Positions 9,236 through 19,399 of a stretch of 64,000 bases of DNA are shown in pieces. A program made the translations under genes and the position numbers. Location: assembly GCF_009905375.1 (NCBI RefSeq), contig NW_027420787.1, forward strand, positions 1 through 64,000. Direction: 5' to 3'. The DNA is from Apium graveolens. Its lineage: Eukaryota > Streptophyta > Magnoliopsida > Apiales > Apiaceae. A model generated the notes under the pieces. That model did no database searches and was not told where the DNA came from. It saw only the letters and a program-made list of their open reading frames with translations. The stretch's first letter is position 1. Each line of letters begins with the position of its first letter.

Positions 9236-11139
9236 ATGGCTGACAAGAGTTCTGAGAGGGCGGCCAAGATAGCCTCGGCTTCAAAACGAGGTAAGGATAT
9301 CGAGATCCGCTCTTCATATATGTCTTTAATTGATATGATTAACACTAGGGGGGATGAATATCCTTCCACTGCACATCTCGACTCCTTTAATCACTGTAAT
9401 ACTTGGCATAACATAGATTTCAATAAACTAAATGCTCGTTATAACGTCCCTCCTCCCTTTAGACTAGTTCCAGTCTCTGGTGGTGACCGTACTTGCCACT
9501 GGAGGCCTGATACTCTCTTCATCTACACCGACGCCCTTAATGCTGGGCTTAGGTTCCCTTTTCATCCTTTTATCCCTCATCTTTTGGCTGACTTACAAAT
9601 TAACCCGTGTCAGCTTCCTCCAAACGCCTGGAGGAATATTCTATGTTTTATGGTTTGTTGTCTTAGGGAGGGCTTTCCTCTTTCTGTAGCTGTTTTTAGG
9701 AAAGTCTTTCAATGTTACAATAGTTCTTCCAATATTTGTGGCTGGGTTTATGTCAAACAAAGGCCCAAAAGCAAACATATCTTTAACAGCGCCTCTATTC
9801 CGGATAATAATCCAAATTGGAGGAATAGTTTCGTCGGGTTACGTTGGGAGAATGGCGATTGGGGCACGCTCTTTCGATCTTCCTTCGGGAAGGTCAGTGA
9901 TGGTAGCCTCAAATCCATTCACTTAACTCCTGAAGAAACTATCATTTATAATGGGCTCACTCAGGATGATGGCACCACCACCAGCTGGACTCTTTTAGAA
10001 GAGTTTTCCCTGATTCATGTGGGACTATCCTCTGTTTCTCAACAGGGTATTTCTCTTCCCTTCTCAATTTTTCTTTATTTCACGCATTATTAACATCACT
10101 TATTTTGTCTTTTGCTTTGTTTCAGCTGCTAAGGAGATTAACGAGGACAATGTCCCCTTGGTCGAGGAAACAGCTAGGATGAAGAAAGCTCGGTTAGCAG
10201 GCCTAGACACCAGAGGAAAGGCGACAGAGCCTATCTTCTTGAGAAAGCACAAGGAGCCTATGGGGGAGGCTTCAACTGAAGGAGCTGAGGGCCATAATGC
10301 TCCTATCACTGCTGCTGCCCCTGCTGCTGCTGCTACAGGCGCCTTTCAGCCTCTCTGGGGATTCCGCCGAGGGGATACCGTGGTTGGTTCCACGAAGCAT
10401 GCTTGGGATTGGTCCTACCATAGCGTGACCCCAAAGGAATTTACTGATGTGGTGGCCACCCCTGACCTTGAGAGGATTAAGCTCATGGGAGCCCAATCTC
10501 TGGCTTCGGTATGCCTTCTCTTTTTTAAACTTATTTCTCGTTCTTGTAGCACTTTCTTGCCTTATACTTTGTTAATTGTTTTTGTTTCAGTCTAACGCCT
10601 ACTTTCAAGGCGCTGTGAGGCAAGCCGAATCATGGAAGCGGGCTTCTGATAAGGCCGATAATGCCCTCAGGAGGCAGCAGAAGAAGTATGCTACCCTGGA
10701 GAAGAAGCTCAAGCGCAAGGAGGAAGAACTCGGAGAGTCTAACGCCGAGCTGGTGGTACTTCGGGCGGAGAAGGATAAAGCTATAGACAATTATCTGGAC
10801 TCGGAGGAGTTTGCCCAATCCATGAGGATTAGGGATGATTCAGTCTTTCCCGAGTTTTTTAGGACTGGCTGGGACACGGCCCTTGGGACCGTGAACGAGG
10901 CTTGTCCTGATATTAACCCGGCGGACTACATCTGCCCTGACGATGAGGCTTTGCTACAGAGGTTTCGTACCCGAGTAGTTGTCTCGGATCATGTTCCTCA
11001 GGATCCACTTCTTCCTCCTCCCGAGTCTTTTTCCAGACCTGCTGAGGATGACAGCTCTTCCTCCTCCGAGACGACGGAGACATCTAGCGAGAGCGGAGAA
11101 GACGATGATATGGACGCCGAGGGCACCTCAGCTCCTTAG
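9236..11139 (+). CDS. Antisense additional gene (aORF) of the Tat element: spliced plant-transposon (PF04195-like) protein, 580 aa
   Basis: Three exons, 9236-10046, 10126-10508 and 10591-11139, join to 1,743 nt with no stop until TAG at 11137. Both introns are short (79 and 82 bp), GT...TTTCAG, with phases 1 and 0 that exactly restore the frame. The start is the ATG at 9236, which follows the TATA box and 5' UTR; an upstream in-frame ATG at 9056 lies at the likely transcript start. Residues about 80-220 (HWRPDTLFIYTDALNAGLRF..., then PNAWRNILCFMV) resemble the putative gypsy-type transposon domain PF04195. Exon 2 has an Ala-rich stretch. Exon 3 has a charged coiled coil (about 412-460) and an acidic Ser/Glu/Asp tail. 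Antisense ORFs between pol and the 3' LTR are known in Tat elements; their function is not. It converges on gag-pol with 315 bp between the two stops. Confidence 0.85.
10047..10125 (+). other. Intron 1 of the antisense gene (79 bp, phase 1)
   Basis: Donor G|GTATTT, acceptor TTTGTTTCAG|CT after a T-rich tract. Removing it joins Gln-Gln to Ala-Ala-Lys in frame. Confidence 0.85.
10509..10590 (+). other. Intron 2 of the antisense gene (82 bp, phase 0)
   Basis: Donor TCG|GTATGCC, acceptor TTTTTGTTTCAG|TCT after a T-rich tract. Removal joins Leu-Ala-Ser to Ser-Asn-Ala in frame. Confidence 0.85.
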
Positions 11140-11454
11140 ATCTTTTTCAGCCCTGCGTGGCTTTTTTTTTATTTTCGAGACTTTATTTATCAAACTTTTG
11201 TAACATCTATCAGATCTATCTCATTTATCACCTTTTATGCTTTGCATCCATGCATTTGATTTTTATTTGTTAGGCCACAATCATACTTTGAAGAACTTAT
11301 GAATTTCATAAAATTGTCTGGGATTCGTCCCTTACACAAGTCTTAATAAATTTCGTAATAAAACTAAAACATATAAATCCTAAGCAAGCAAAGCTTCAAG
11401 GTGCTTTTCAACCTACTCGCCATCCTGACGAGTGAGAATCGTACTTCGACCATC
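11140..11454 (+). other. 3' UTR between the convergent antisense gene and gag-pol
   Basis: Noncoding, 315 bp. AATAAA motifs at 11345-11350 and 11357-11362 are candidate poly(A) signals for the plus-strand gene. No gene is seen here. Confidence 0.55.
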
Positions 11455-14400
11455 CTACACGTAGTAAACCTTCAGGTTTTGTGCGTGCCAGGTTCTCGGG
11501 ACTTCAAAACCATCCATAGTCTCCAGCTTGTAGGTTCCTCTACCCTGAACGCTCTTGACTCTATACGGCCCTTCCCAATTTGGGGCAAGCTTTCCTTTCT
11601 GTCCGACACCAGAAGCCTCTATTTTTCTCAAGACTAGGTCACCTTGTTTGAAAAACCTCTCTTTAACCCTTAGGTTGTAGTAGAATGAAGCCTTTTTCTG
11701 ATATTCTATTATCTTTGCGTGTGCTTTATCTCGTACTTCATCGATTAAATCCAGGGCTAACTTCTGCCCTTCCTCATTTTCTTTTTCATCAAAAGCCTGA
11801 ATCCTTGGAGAAGAATGTGATATCTCCACGGGAACTACTGCTTCCGCCCCATATGCCAACATGAAAGGAGTTGCATCTGTCGTGACTCTACAGGTAGTCC
11901 TATAAGCCCATAATATGGGAAGTATCTCATCTACCCAATTATTTCTCGACTTTTCGATCCTCTTCTTTAGTCCATCCAGGATTATCCGATTTGCTACTTC
12001 CGCTTGCCCACTGGCTTGCGGGTGAGCCACAGAGGTGAATCGTAACTCAATTTCATTTTCTTCACAATACTTCTTAAATTCCTCATTGTTGAATTGCGTT
12101 CCATTGTCAGTGACGAGGATACGGGGAATTCCATATCGGCACATAATGTTTTCCCACAGGAATTGTGCAACCTGCTTAGTTGTGATTTTGGCCAAAGGTT
12201 TGGCTTCGATCCACTTGGTGAAATAATCAATGGCTACAATCAGAAACTTCCTTTGTGCTGTGGCCATAGGAAAAGGCCCTAGAATATCCATCCCCCACAT
12301 AGCAAAGGGAATAGGTGAGTTGATAGAGGTCAGCATCTCGGGGGGTTGTCTGGCGACTGGTGCATGCTTCTGACAACGATCACACTTCTTTACATATTCT
12401 TTGGCATCAGCCATCATTTCTGGCCAATAGAAGCCTAAACGAGTTATCTTATGAGCCAAGGCCCTGCCCCCCAAGTGTTGCCCACAAATGCCTTCATGCA
12501 CTTCCTCAAGAGCCAAGCGTGCCTCATCGGGCCTGAGACACCTCAAGTAAGGAACCACGAAAGATCTTTTATATAGAATCCCATCTATCAAAGAGTACCT
12601 TAGTGCTCGAACAGTTAACTTCCGTGCCTCAATTGTATCGCTTGGCAACCAACCGGTCTGAATGTGAGCCTTGATGGGATCAATCCATGACGTCCCCAAG
12701 CCTACGGGAGCCACAAGTTTAACATCTATGCTTCGTGTCTTCAAAACACGGAAGTACACACTTCCTGAACTTTCTTCAATCTCAGATGAAGCAAACTTTG
12801 ATAGCGCATCTGCTTTAGCATTTTCTTCCCTTGGAATGTGTTCAACATGGCATTCATTAAATTGGGTCATCACAGCCCTTACTAGGCGAACATACTTTGC
12901 CATCGTATCATCCCTTGCTTCAAATTCTCCCTTTACCTGGGATATGATCAACTTCGAGTCTCCACGGACCTTTAAGTTTTTGACTCTAAGTGTCCCAGCT
13001 AGACCAAGGCCAGCAATCAGGGCTTCATACTCTGCCTCATTGTTTGTGGTTGGGAAGTCTAGCTTCATGGCATACTCAATTAAGAATCCATCAGGGCTTT
13101 GCAAAACCAACCCTGCTCCACTGGAATTTGATTTTGATGCTCCATCAAAATAGAGAACCCAATATTCTTTCTCCTTGTCCCCATTGTCGACTCCCTTTTC
13201 TTGAGGTGTGGTATCTTCCTGCCCCCCGACTTCTTGGTTGGGTATGGTACATTCCACCATGAAGTCAGCTAGTGCCTGGGCTTTTATGGCCATACGTGGC
13301 TTATACTTGAGATCGAACTCTCCCAACTCTATTGCCCACTTAATTAGTCTCCCACTTGCCTTGGGACTGTGAATGATATTTCTCAGTGGTTGATTTGTTA
13401 GCACTTCAATTTGGTGAGCTTGAAAATAAGGACGCAGCTTTCTTGAAGCCATCACCAAGGCTAAAGCGAATTTCTCAATGGCTGAATAATTCAACTCAGC
13501 ACCATGCAAAATTTTGCTGACATAGTATACGGGTTTCTGGACTTTCAGTTCCTCCTTAACCAACACCGCGCTCAAGGCGCTTTCTGAAACAGCCAAGTAC
13601 AAGAATAAAACTTCACCCAAAACTGGCTTGGCCAACAACGGGGCCTGGCCCATATACTTCTTTAACTCTTCAAATGCCTTCTGATTTTCCTCACTCCATA
13701 CAAAGTCTTTAATGTTCTTTAATGACTTGAAGAATGACAAACACTTGTCTCCTGACTTGGAGATGAATCGCCCTAGCGCAGCAACCCTTCCTGTGAGTTT
13801 CTGAACATCCTTGACAGTTTTTGGGGGTTCCATGTCCAGGATTGCCTTTATTTTATCGGGGTTAGCCTCAATTCCCCTCTTTGAGACCATCAATCCCAAG
13901 AATTTTCCAGATCCTACTCCGAAGGCACACTTCGTGGGATTCAACATCATCTTGTGGTACCTCAGGACCTCAAAAGCTTCCCTCAAATGGGTTATATGAT
14001 CAATCTTTACTAGACTCTTGACTAGCATGTCATCAACATAGACTTCCATAGTCTTCCCAATAAGATCCTTAAAAATTTTATTCACCAACCTTTGATAGGT
14101 GGCTCCTGCATTCTTGAGACCAAACGCCATAACAAGATAACAATAAACACCAAAGTCAGTGATAAATGATACCTTTGGAATGTCATCCTTATGCATTTTG
14201 ATCTGGTTGTATCCGCTAAATCCATCCATGAAACTCAGCATCTCATGTCCAGCGGTGGCATCAATCAAAGTATCAATTCTAGGCAGCGGAAAACAGTCTT
14301 TGGGGCATGCATCATTCAGATCGGTGAAGTCTATACACATCCTCCACTTTCCATTAGCCTTCTTCACCATTACAGGGTTTGCTAACCACTCCGGAAATTG

Positions 14401-17160
14401 AATCTCCTCAATGAAACCAGCCTCTAAGAGCTTTTCCACTTCCTGCTTTATAGCCTCTTGTCTTTCCGGGGCAAAATTTCTTTTCTTTTGTTTCACTGTC
14501 TTCCGGCTTGGATCCACGTTTAACTTGTGGGTAATTAACCCCGGGTCTATGCCTGGCATATCAGCTGCTGACCATGCAAACACATCACTATTTTCTTGCA
14601 AAAATTTTACTAACTTCCCTCTAAGGGGCTCCTCTAATGTAGCTCCAATGAAAGTCATCCTCTCAGGATTCTTGGGATCTAAGGGAACCGAAACCAATTC
14701 TTCTGCTGGCCTTCCTCTATTCTCATCATTTTCTCGAACATCCATATCTTCAATAGGAAGAACCTGCCCCCCGATTCCATCTGCCCTCAAAGAGGCCACA
14801 TAACAGCTTCTAGCCATTTTTTGATCTCCCCTCTCTTCTCCAATCCCATTTCGGGTGGGAAACTTCATGACTGAATGGTAGGAAGAGGGGACTGCCTTGA
14901 AGGCATGTATCCCTGTTCTCCCCATGATAGCATTATAAGTTGAACTAGCCTTTACCACCACAAAATCCAGCATCTGCGTTGCTTGCCTTGGCTCCGTACC
15001 TATGGTGGTTGGTAATTTAATTATCCCTTCCACAGGACATTCTACTCCAGCAAATCCATATATCGGCATGTCGGTTGGTGTCAACTGGGAGTCGTTATAC
15101 CCCATCCTTAGAAAGGTGTCGTGGAGCAAGATATCCACAGATGCACCATTATCCACAAGGACCCTCTTAACCGGGCTATTTCCTATTATCGGCGTTATGA
15201 CCAGCGGGTCGTCATGGGGAAACTTCACACCCTCTAGGTCGGAATCATCAAAAGCCAATGTTACTTCTGTCCTGGCCCTCTTCGGGGCTTCTCCAACAAT
15301 ATGCATAACCTCTCTAGTATATGCCTTTCTGGAATTTTTGGACAATCCAGCAGCAGTTGGACCTCCAAAGATCGTGTTTATTACAGGCCCTCGAGGTCTC
15401 GGCCCTCCATAAATGGTGTTTATAACTGGTCCTCTAGGTTGGGGATTCCGCCCCTGATCATCTTGGTCCCTCCTACGATCTTCAAAGTTCTTCCTTCCAT
15501 TATTGTTTCTGTCTCCTCCATCTCCAGTATACTTGTTCAGCCTTCCTTTTCGAATCAAAAACTCAATTTCATCTTTCAACTGCCTACACTCATCGGTGTT
15601 ATGGCCAACATCTTTGTGAAACCTGCAATACTTGCCCTTATCTAGCTTGGCGGGATCAGCCTTCAAGGGCTTAGGCCAGCGAATATCTCTGTCTTTCTCA
15701 ATCTCCATCAAAATCTGACTTCTGGGGGCATTCAGCTTAGCGTATTCAGTAAACTTTTGCCCAGGTCCTCCCTTCTTGGGGGTTGAATCAGGGTTTTGTT
15801 CAGTTCTAGGATACTTATCCTTAGCGATGTACTCCAAATCAGTTTTTCGTTTCTTGCCTCCAGTGGGCTCATTACTTACTACGGTCTTCCTCATACTCTC
15901 TTCAACCTTGATATACTTCCCTGCCCTCTCTTGGAGCTGCAACATGCTCTCAGGGGGTCGTTTGGCCAAAGACATCTTGAAAAACTCATCCCTAGTTCCT
16001 TGTTGCAGCGCTATCATGGCTACCTTATCATCAAGGTCTGGGACTTTTAAAGCCTCCTTTGTAAAACGATTTAGGTAATCTCTTAAGGATTCTTTAGCTC
16101 CCTGCACAAGACTCATAAGAGATGCTGAACTTTTCTCATGGACTCTTCCACTGATGAATTGCTTAATAAAAGCCTGACTTAATTCTCTGAATGATCCAAT
16201 AGAATTTGGGGGTAGGCGACTGTACCATCTTTGAGCCATACCCGACAGGGTTTGAGGGAAGGCCCGACATTTTATAGCATCATTCACGGGTTGCAGCAGC
16301 AGTGCATTAGAGAACGTCCTAACATGATTAGCGGGGTCTCCCGTGCCATCATAGGCTTTGATAGTGGGCATCTTAAATTTTCTTGAGATATGGGCATTCA
16401 TTATCTCTTCTGTGAAGGGTGGAGTTGGATCATCAGGATCTCCAAGGGGAAGGAGATTGCTTGGATCAGTTCTTGGGACAGCAGCCCTTCTTCTTACCGG
16501 ACCATCCAGGTCTATGATAGGAGGAGGATTTCTCCCCCTAGGAGGTATGTGGGGTCTGGTGGCTTGGTAAGCCTCCAAATCACGCCTCAGCCTTTGGATT
16601 TCAGCCTCATGAGCCCTGATCTTTTCCTGCACTTCTTGGGGATTCGCCCCTGGGGTGCTTTGGGGGCGTTGCCTTCCATCGGCCATTGGCTCTTTTCCAG
16701 GACGCCTCCTTCTCGGGGCCACTTCATCATCCGAAGATCCGGAGTCTCTCTCAGTGTATGGACCAGAAAATTCCCGATCCTCAGGGATAGGATCCAAACC
16801 TCGTATATAGGGGGGCGACCGCCCTCGTGCTTCGCTTCGCCCAGCATATCCACTTCCTCCAACCTCAGGGTGAAGGGGCATCCCATAAGGGGGGTTAGTA
16901 GTAACAATAGTTGAGTATTCATACCCGACGGGTCGAGAATTCACAGGTATATGTATTTGTTGAACTTGAGGATTCGTACCTTGAACAGTCGGGGGAGTTG
17001 TCCCTTGTGGCTGAGGATGAGTTGCCCCTGTCTGGGCTTCCCCCTGAGTAGATGCATAAGTTGAATGGGGAGGAACCTCCACGGTTGATGAAATCACCTG
17101 GGTTGTCCCTGATGGTGTTCCCTCCTCCAGAGTGCTGGTTGTTCTCCGTGTTCTCGCCAT
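11455..17160 (-). CDS. Tat-lineage gag-pol polyprotein, 1,901 aa, intact
   Basis: A single uninterrupted frame. The ATG at 17160 has good Kozak context (ACAACCATGG) only 16 nt past the primer site. Order: variable N-terminus; capsid-type gag (about 260-425); CxFHxxxGHxTxxC zinc knuckle (512-525); a short repeat of RGPVINTI[YF]GGP (576-602); aspartic protease with D-N-G-A (670-673); reverse transcriptase with YVDD (1041-1044); a first RNase H lacking key acids (LYLAVSE where LYxDAS is usual, TNQP where TDHK is usual); a second, archaeal-type RNase H with FDGAS (1338-1342), NNEAEYEA, GDSK (1400-1403) and KADAL; integrase with an HHCC zinc motif (about 1555-1596) and D1625, D1685 and E1721 in D,35E spacing. 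There is no chromodomain. It encodes the whole replication machinery: particle, protease, cDNA synthesis and integration. All motifs look functional. Confidence 0.95.
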   Translation of the reverse strand: MARTRRTTSTLEEGTPSGTTQVISSTVEVPPHSTYASTQGEAQTGATHPQPQGTTPPTVQGTNPQVQQIHIPVNSRPVGYEYSTIVTTNPPYGMPLHPEVGGSGYAGRSEARGRSPPYIRGLDPIPEDREFSGPYTERDSGSSDDEVAPRRRRPGKEPMADGRQRPQSTPGANPQEVQEKIRAHEAEIQRLRRDLEAYQATRPHIPPRGRNPPPIIDLDGPVRRRAAVPRTDPSNLLPLGDPDDPTPPFTEEIMNAHISRKFKMPTIKAYDGTGDPANHVRTFSNALLLQPVNDAIKCRAFPQTLSGMAQRWYSRLPPNSIGSFRELSQAFIKQFISGRVHEKSSASLMSLVQGAKESLRDYLNRFTKEALKVPDLDDKVAMIALQQGTRDEFFKMSLAKRPPESMLQLQERAGKYIKVEESMRKTVVSNEPTGGKKRKTDLEYIAKDKYPRTEQNPDSTPKKGGPGQKFTEYAKLNAPRSQILMEIEKDRDIRWPKPLKADPAKLDKGKYCRFHKDVGHNTDECRQLKDEIEFLIRKGRLNKYTGDGGDRNNNGRKNFEDRRRDQDDQGRNPQPRGPVINTIYGGPRPRGPVINTIFGGPTAAGLSKNSRKAYTREVMHIVGEAPKRARTEVTLAFDDSDLEGVKFPHDDPLVITPIIGNSPVKRVLVDNGASVDILLHDTFLRMGYNDSQLTPTDMPIYGFAGVECPVEGIIKLPTTIGTEPRQATQMLDFVVVKASSTYNAIMGRTGIHAFKAVPSSYHSVMKFPTRNGIGEERGDQKMARSCYVASLRADGIGGQVLPIEDMDVRENDENRGRPAEELVSVPLDPKNPERMTFIGATLEEPLRGKLVKFLQENSDVFAWSAADMPGIDPGLITHKLNVDPSRKTVKQKKRNFAPERQEAIKQEVEKLLEAGFIEEIQFPEWLANPVMVKKANGKWRMCIDFTDLNDACPKDCFPLPRIDTLIDATAGHEMLSFMDGFSGYNQIKMHKDDIPKVSFITDFGVYCYLVMAFGLKNAGATYQRLVNKIFKDLIGKTMEVYVDDMLVKSLVKIDHITHLREAFEVLRYHKMMLNPTKCAFGVGSGKFLGLMVSKRGIEANPDKIKAILDMEPPKTVKDVQKLTGRVAALGRFISKSGDKCLSFFKSLKNIKDFVWSEENQKAFEELKKYMGQAPLLAKPVLGEVLFLYLAVSESALSAVLVKEELKVQKPVYYVSKILHGAELNYSAIEKFALALVMASRKLRPYFQAHQIEVLTNQPLRNIIHSPKASGRLIKWAIELGEFDLKYKPRMAIKAQALADFMVECTIPNQEVGGQEDTTPQEKGVDNGDKEKEYWVLYFDGASKSNSSGAGLVLQSPDGFLIEYAMKLDFPTTNNEAEYEALIAGLGLAGTLRVKNLKVRGDSKLIISQVKGEFEARDDTMAKYVRLVRAVMTQFNECHVEHIPREENAKADALSKFASSEIEESSGSVYFRVLKTRSIDVKLVAPVGLGTSWIDPIKAHIQTGWLPSDTIEARKLTVRALRYSLIDGILYKRSFVVPYLRCLRPDEARLALEEVHEGICGQHLGGRALAHKITRLGFYWPEMMADAKEYVKKCDRCQKHAPVARQPPEMLTSINSPIPFAMWGMDILGPFPMATAQRKFLIVAIDYFTKWIEAKPLAKITTKQVAQFLWENIMCRYGIPRILVTDNGTQFNNEEFKKYCEENEIELRFTSVAHPQASGQAEVANRIILDGLKKRIEKSRNNWVDEILPILWAYRTTCRVTTDATPFMLAYGAEAVVPVEISHSSPRIQAFDEKENEEGQKLALDLIDEVRDKAHAKIIEYQKKASFYYNLRVKERFFKQGDLVLRKIEASGVGQKGKLAPNWEGPYRVKSVQGRGTYKLETMDGFEVPRTWHAQNLKVYYV

Positions 17161-17176
17161 GGTTGTTGTTGCGTAT

Positions 17177-17194
17177 TTCCCACAGACGGCGCCA
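17177..17194 (-). other. Primer binding site of the Tat element
   Basis: On the minus strand TGGCGCCGTCTGTGGGAA begins 2 nt inside the 5' LTR. TGGCGCCGT matches the 3' end of plant tRNA-Asp over about 9 nt; the tRNA used is not certain. Start and position are typical of Tat elements. Confidence 0.8.
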
Positions 17195-17196
17195 AA

Positions 17197-17745
17197 TGTT
17201 ATGGATTAAAAACTAATATATATAATTGCTGTATTTAATACTAAGGAACGTGAGCTTCGAGGCTCGATTTGACTGCTCTTGTGTTTCGTGACTCAATCTG
17301 CCTTAACAAGATGCCTACGTACCTTGCTGATTGCCAAGGATCAAGTCAAAAAACGTAGTTCTGATTGGTGGGGGTGAGACCCCTTATATAGATGTGGGAG
17401 TCCTTGAATTGGACTTGGTATAGGAGACTTGGTGGATAAGCCTCTGAATTAGGATAGACTTAGGAGTCCTAGGAAGTAGGAAGCTGATTCCTTATCCTTT
17501 TAGGTCCCCTTGAGGCTAATCTCTAAGGACTTATATCCTCATCGGGACTCTTTTCAACATCTGATTTCTCCCTTATTAATTAATTACGAAATTAATTAAT
17601 AATCAGGGCTTTTTGGGCCTTTTTTTATTCCACCAGGCCTGATCTGGTCCGTCAGGCTTAACCTTTCTGGTCTGAATATTATACATCTTATTATTGGGCT
17701 TAGCAGCCCATTAATTATAAAATCAGGACTTATTTATCCCTATCA
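17197..17745 (-). repeat. Tat element 5' LTR (549 bp)
   Basis: The element strand reads from 17745 (TGATAGGG) to 17197 (ATAACA). It is paired with 6565-7113 and differs at one base by eye. It contains GGGCTGCTAAGCCC and a perfect hairpin at 17573-17602. Confidence 0.95.
17382..17390 (-). promoter_or_regulatory. Candidate TATA box in the Tat 5' LTR
   Basis: TATATAAGG on the minus strand, about 360 bp into the LTR, upstream of a GGGGTCTCACCCCC stretch. It is probably the promoter of the genomic RNA. Basis is motif and position only. Confidence 0.55.
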
Positions 17746-17750
17746 GGTAC

Positions 17751-19380
17751 CCTCGGCTCCACCATTTTTAATAATTTAACCTTTACGAGTTTTAAAGCGA
17801 TTCCTTCTCGAGTGACTTACCAACTGCCTAAAACACTTACCATAAATGTTTCATGCATTAATTAACCCTTTTTGGTCTTTAACCTACATTTCAAAGTAAG
17901 GCGAGGGGAAAAGTTTCGTTCACGAAACGCCGTTACTTGAAACGGTCGTTTCTCCTAAACCGTGCATCGGAATCGAACGAACTACATATCAAAACGAAGC
18001 TCGTAACATGAGCTATCTAAACATGGCAGTGGTCATAATCTAGCAGGGGGTTCTCGGGTCCTAATGCTATGCACAAAAACAGTCCAAAGAAAATCGGACG
18101 TTACGACGGCTATGTTTACGCGATTTCCAATTTTTTAACCATCCACAATCAACCCAAATCAACCTCAAATCCAACATTCAACCAACATCCATCCTTATCA
18201 CATCATAACAACCCCAACCAATCCAATTTAATCATTTATACTTATGCTTAAACTTAACTTTAATCATTCTTAAGTTCTTTTAAATCAAAACCACAATAAT
18301 TACCATTCCATTCACTACCATACCAAATCTCAAACTCTAAATCATAACAACAAGATACAATATCAACCCACTACTCAAAATCACCTTATAATATATATGA
18401 ACCTAGGGTTTGGAAATGGTATACCTTCCTTGAAGTGGTGGGTGGAGCTAGGAAGCCTTAAGAAGCTTTGAGAAGCCTTAGGAAAGCTTGGATCTTCAAG
18501 AAAAACAAGAAAAAGTTCAAGTTAAAAACTTGAAAACACTATTCATTGTCTTCTTCCTTGATTAAATGAAGAAGTTAGAGAAAGAATTAATGGCTTAAAC
18601 TCATGATATAGCCATAACTAAGCATAAAGATGATTAGGGAATTTTCTTACCAATTTAGGATGCTTGGATCTTGATTTTTGAAAAATCTATGCCTTTAAAA
18701 TGTTAAAAAGCCGAGAGCTCCTAAGAACAAATGCCTTGGTTCTTTTGATTTTTGATGGAAATGATTTTTACTTGGCTTGGTTGACTTGATTTGTATTTGA
18801 TTTAGCAAATTACTACCTTGCCCTTGAATTTGTGTGGTTCTTATTCAACCACACCTCCTTCCTTCCCATGTCATGCTTACCTCATCCTCATGATGTCATC
18901 TTTCCTTCCTTGCCTTCTTTCTATTGGTTGGATGACATCATTCCCATTAATCCCTTTGATTACTTCCTAATCGTTTGCCTAATGACCGCTGATCTGTTAT
19001 ACGGTTCGCTTAACTTTCGTTTTCGTTTATCGTTTGAGGGATCATACCCGGGATCTTATTACTTAGGTTCCCTTAACCTTTCTCAATATATTATATTCCT
19101 TTTATGATCCTCTCCTATAATCCTTTAATTTAAATCCTTTTTATCCTGTTACCTTATACTCAATTCTCTCCGTACATTGTGGATTTCCGGGAAAAATCAA
19201 AGTGTTCGGAATTGGATTCTGACGATCTTTACATACACTTATATACCACATAGAGTACTAATAATATCCCATAAGATCAATAACAGAACCCCTACATAGC
19301 GTGGCATGAAAAGTTTTCTCATTCAGCAAAAACACTATTCATAAGGGTTTCAAAAATTTCCAAAAATTGGGGTTATTACA
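17751..19380 (-). repeat. E1 3' LTR, U3-side part (after the Tat insertion)
   Basis: Continues the LTR broken at 6564 and ends GGGGTTATTACA at 19380, like 43215. It includes the hypervariable segment (about 18121-18840) shared with E4 but not with E2 or E3, and inverted TGATGTCA/TGACATCA motifs near 18890-18945. No gene. Confidence 0.93.
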
Positions 19381-19399
19381 GTCTCCCCTCCTTAAAAGG
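19381..19399 (-). other. Polypurine tract of E1
   Basis: On the minus strand CCTTTTAAGGAGGGGAGAC abuts the 3' LTR. The same tract occurs at 33316-33334 (E2), 49772-49790 (E3) and, as TTTTGAGGAGGGGAGAC, at 56361 (E4). Confidence 0.85.

Larger units (their letters stand above)
6565..17745 (-). mobile_element. Tat-lineage Ty3/gypsy LTR retrotransposon, apparently complete and young
   Basis: The element is 11,181 bp with 549-bp LTRs that begin TGTTATGG and end CCCTATCA, flanked by TSD GGTAC (6560-6564 and 17746-17750). The only difference I find between the two LTRs is AACAGCCC versus AGCAGCCC (near 7070 and 17702), so insertion was recent. It has an intact gag-pol frame (11455-17160, minus), a primer site next to the right LTR and a polypurine tract next to the left one. 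It also carries an additional gene on the opposite strand between pol and the 3' LTR. Two RNase H domains and an antisense extra ORF are hallmarks of the plant Tat lineage (Tat/Ogre/Retand group). It lies inside the left LTR of E1; the uninterrupted site is seen at 41577-41590. Confidence 0.95.

Noticed and set aside
12671..16914. Plus-strand frames of 100-174 residues within gag-pol (for example 12671-13153, 15002-15412, 16390-16914)
   Set aside because: They are shadows of the intact minus-strand gag-pol frame and show no known domain.
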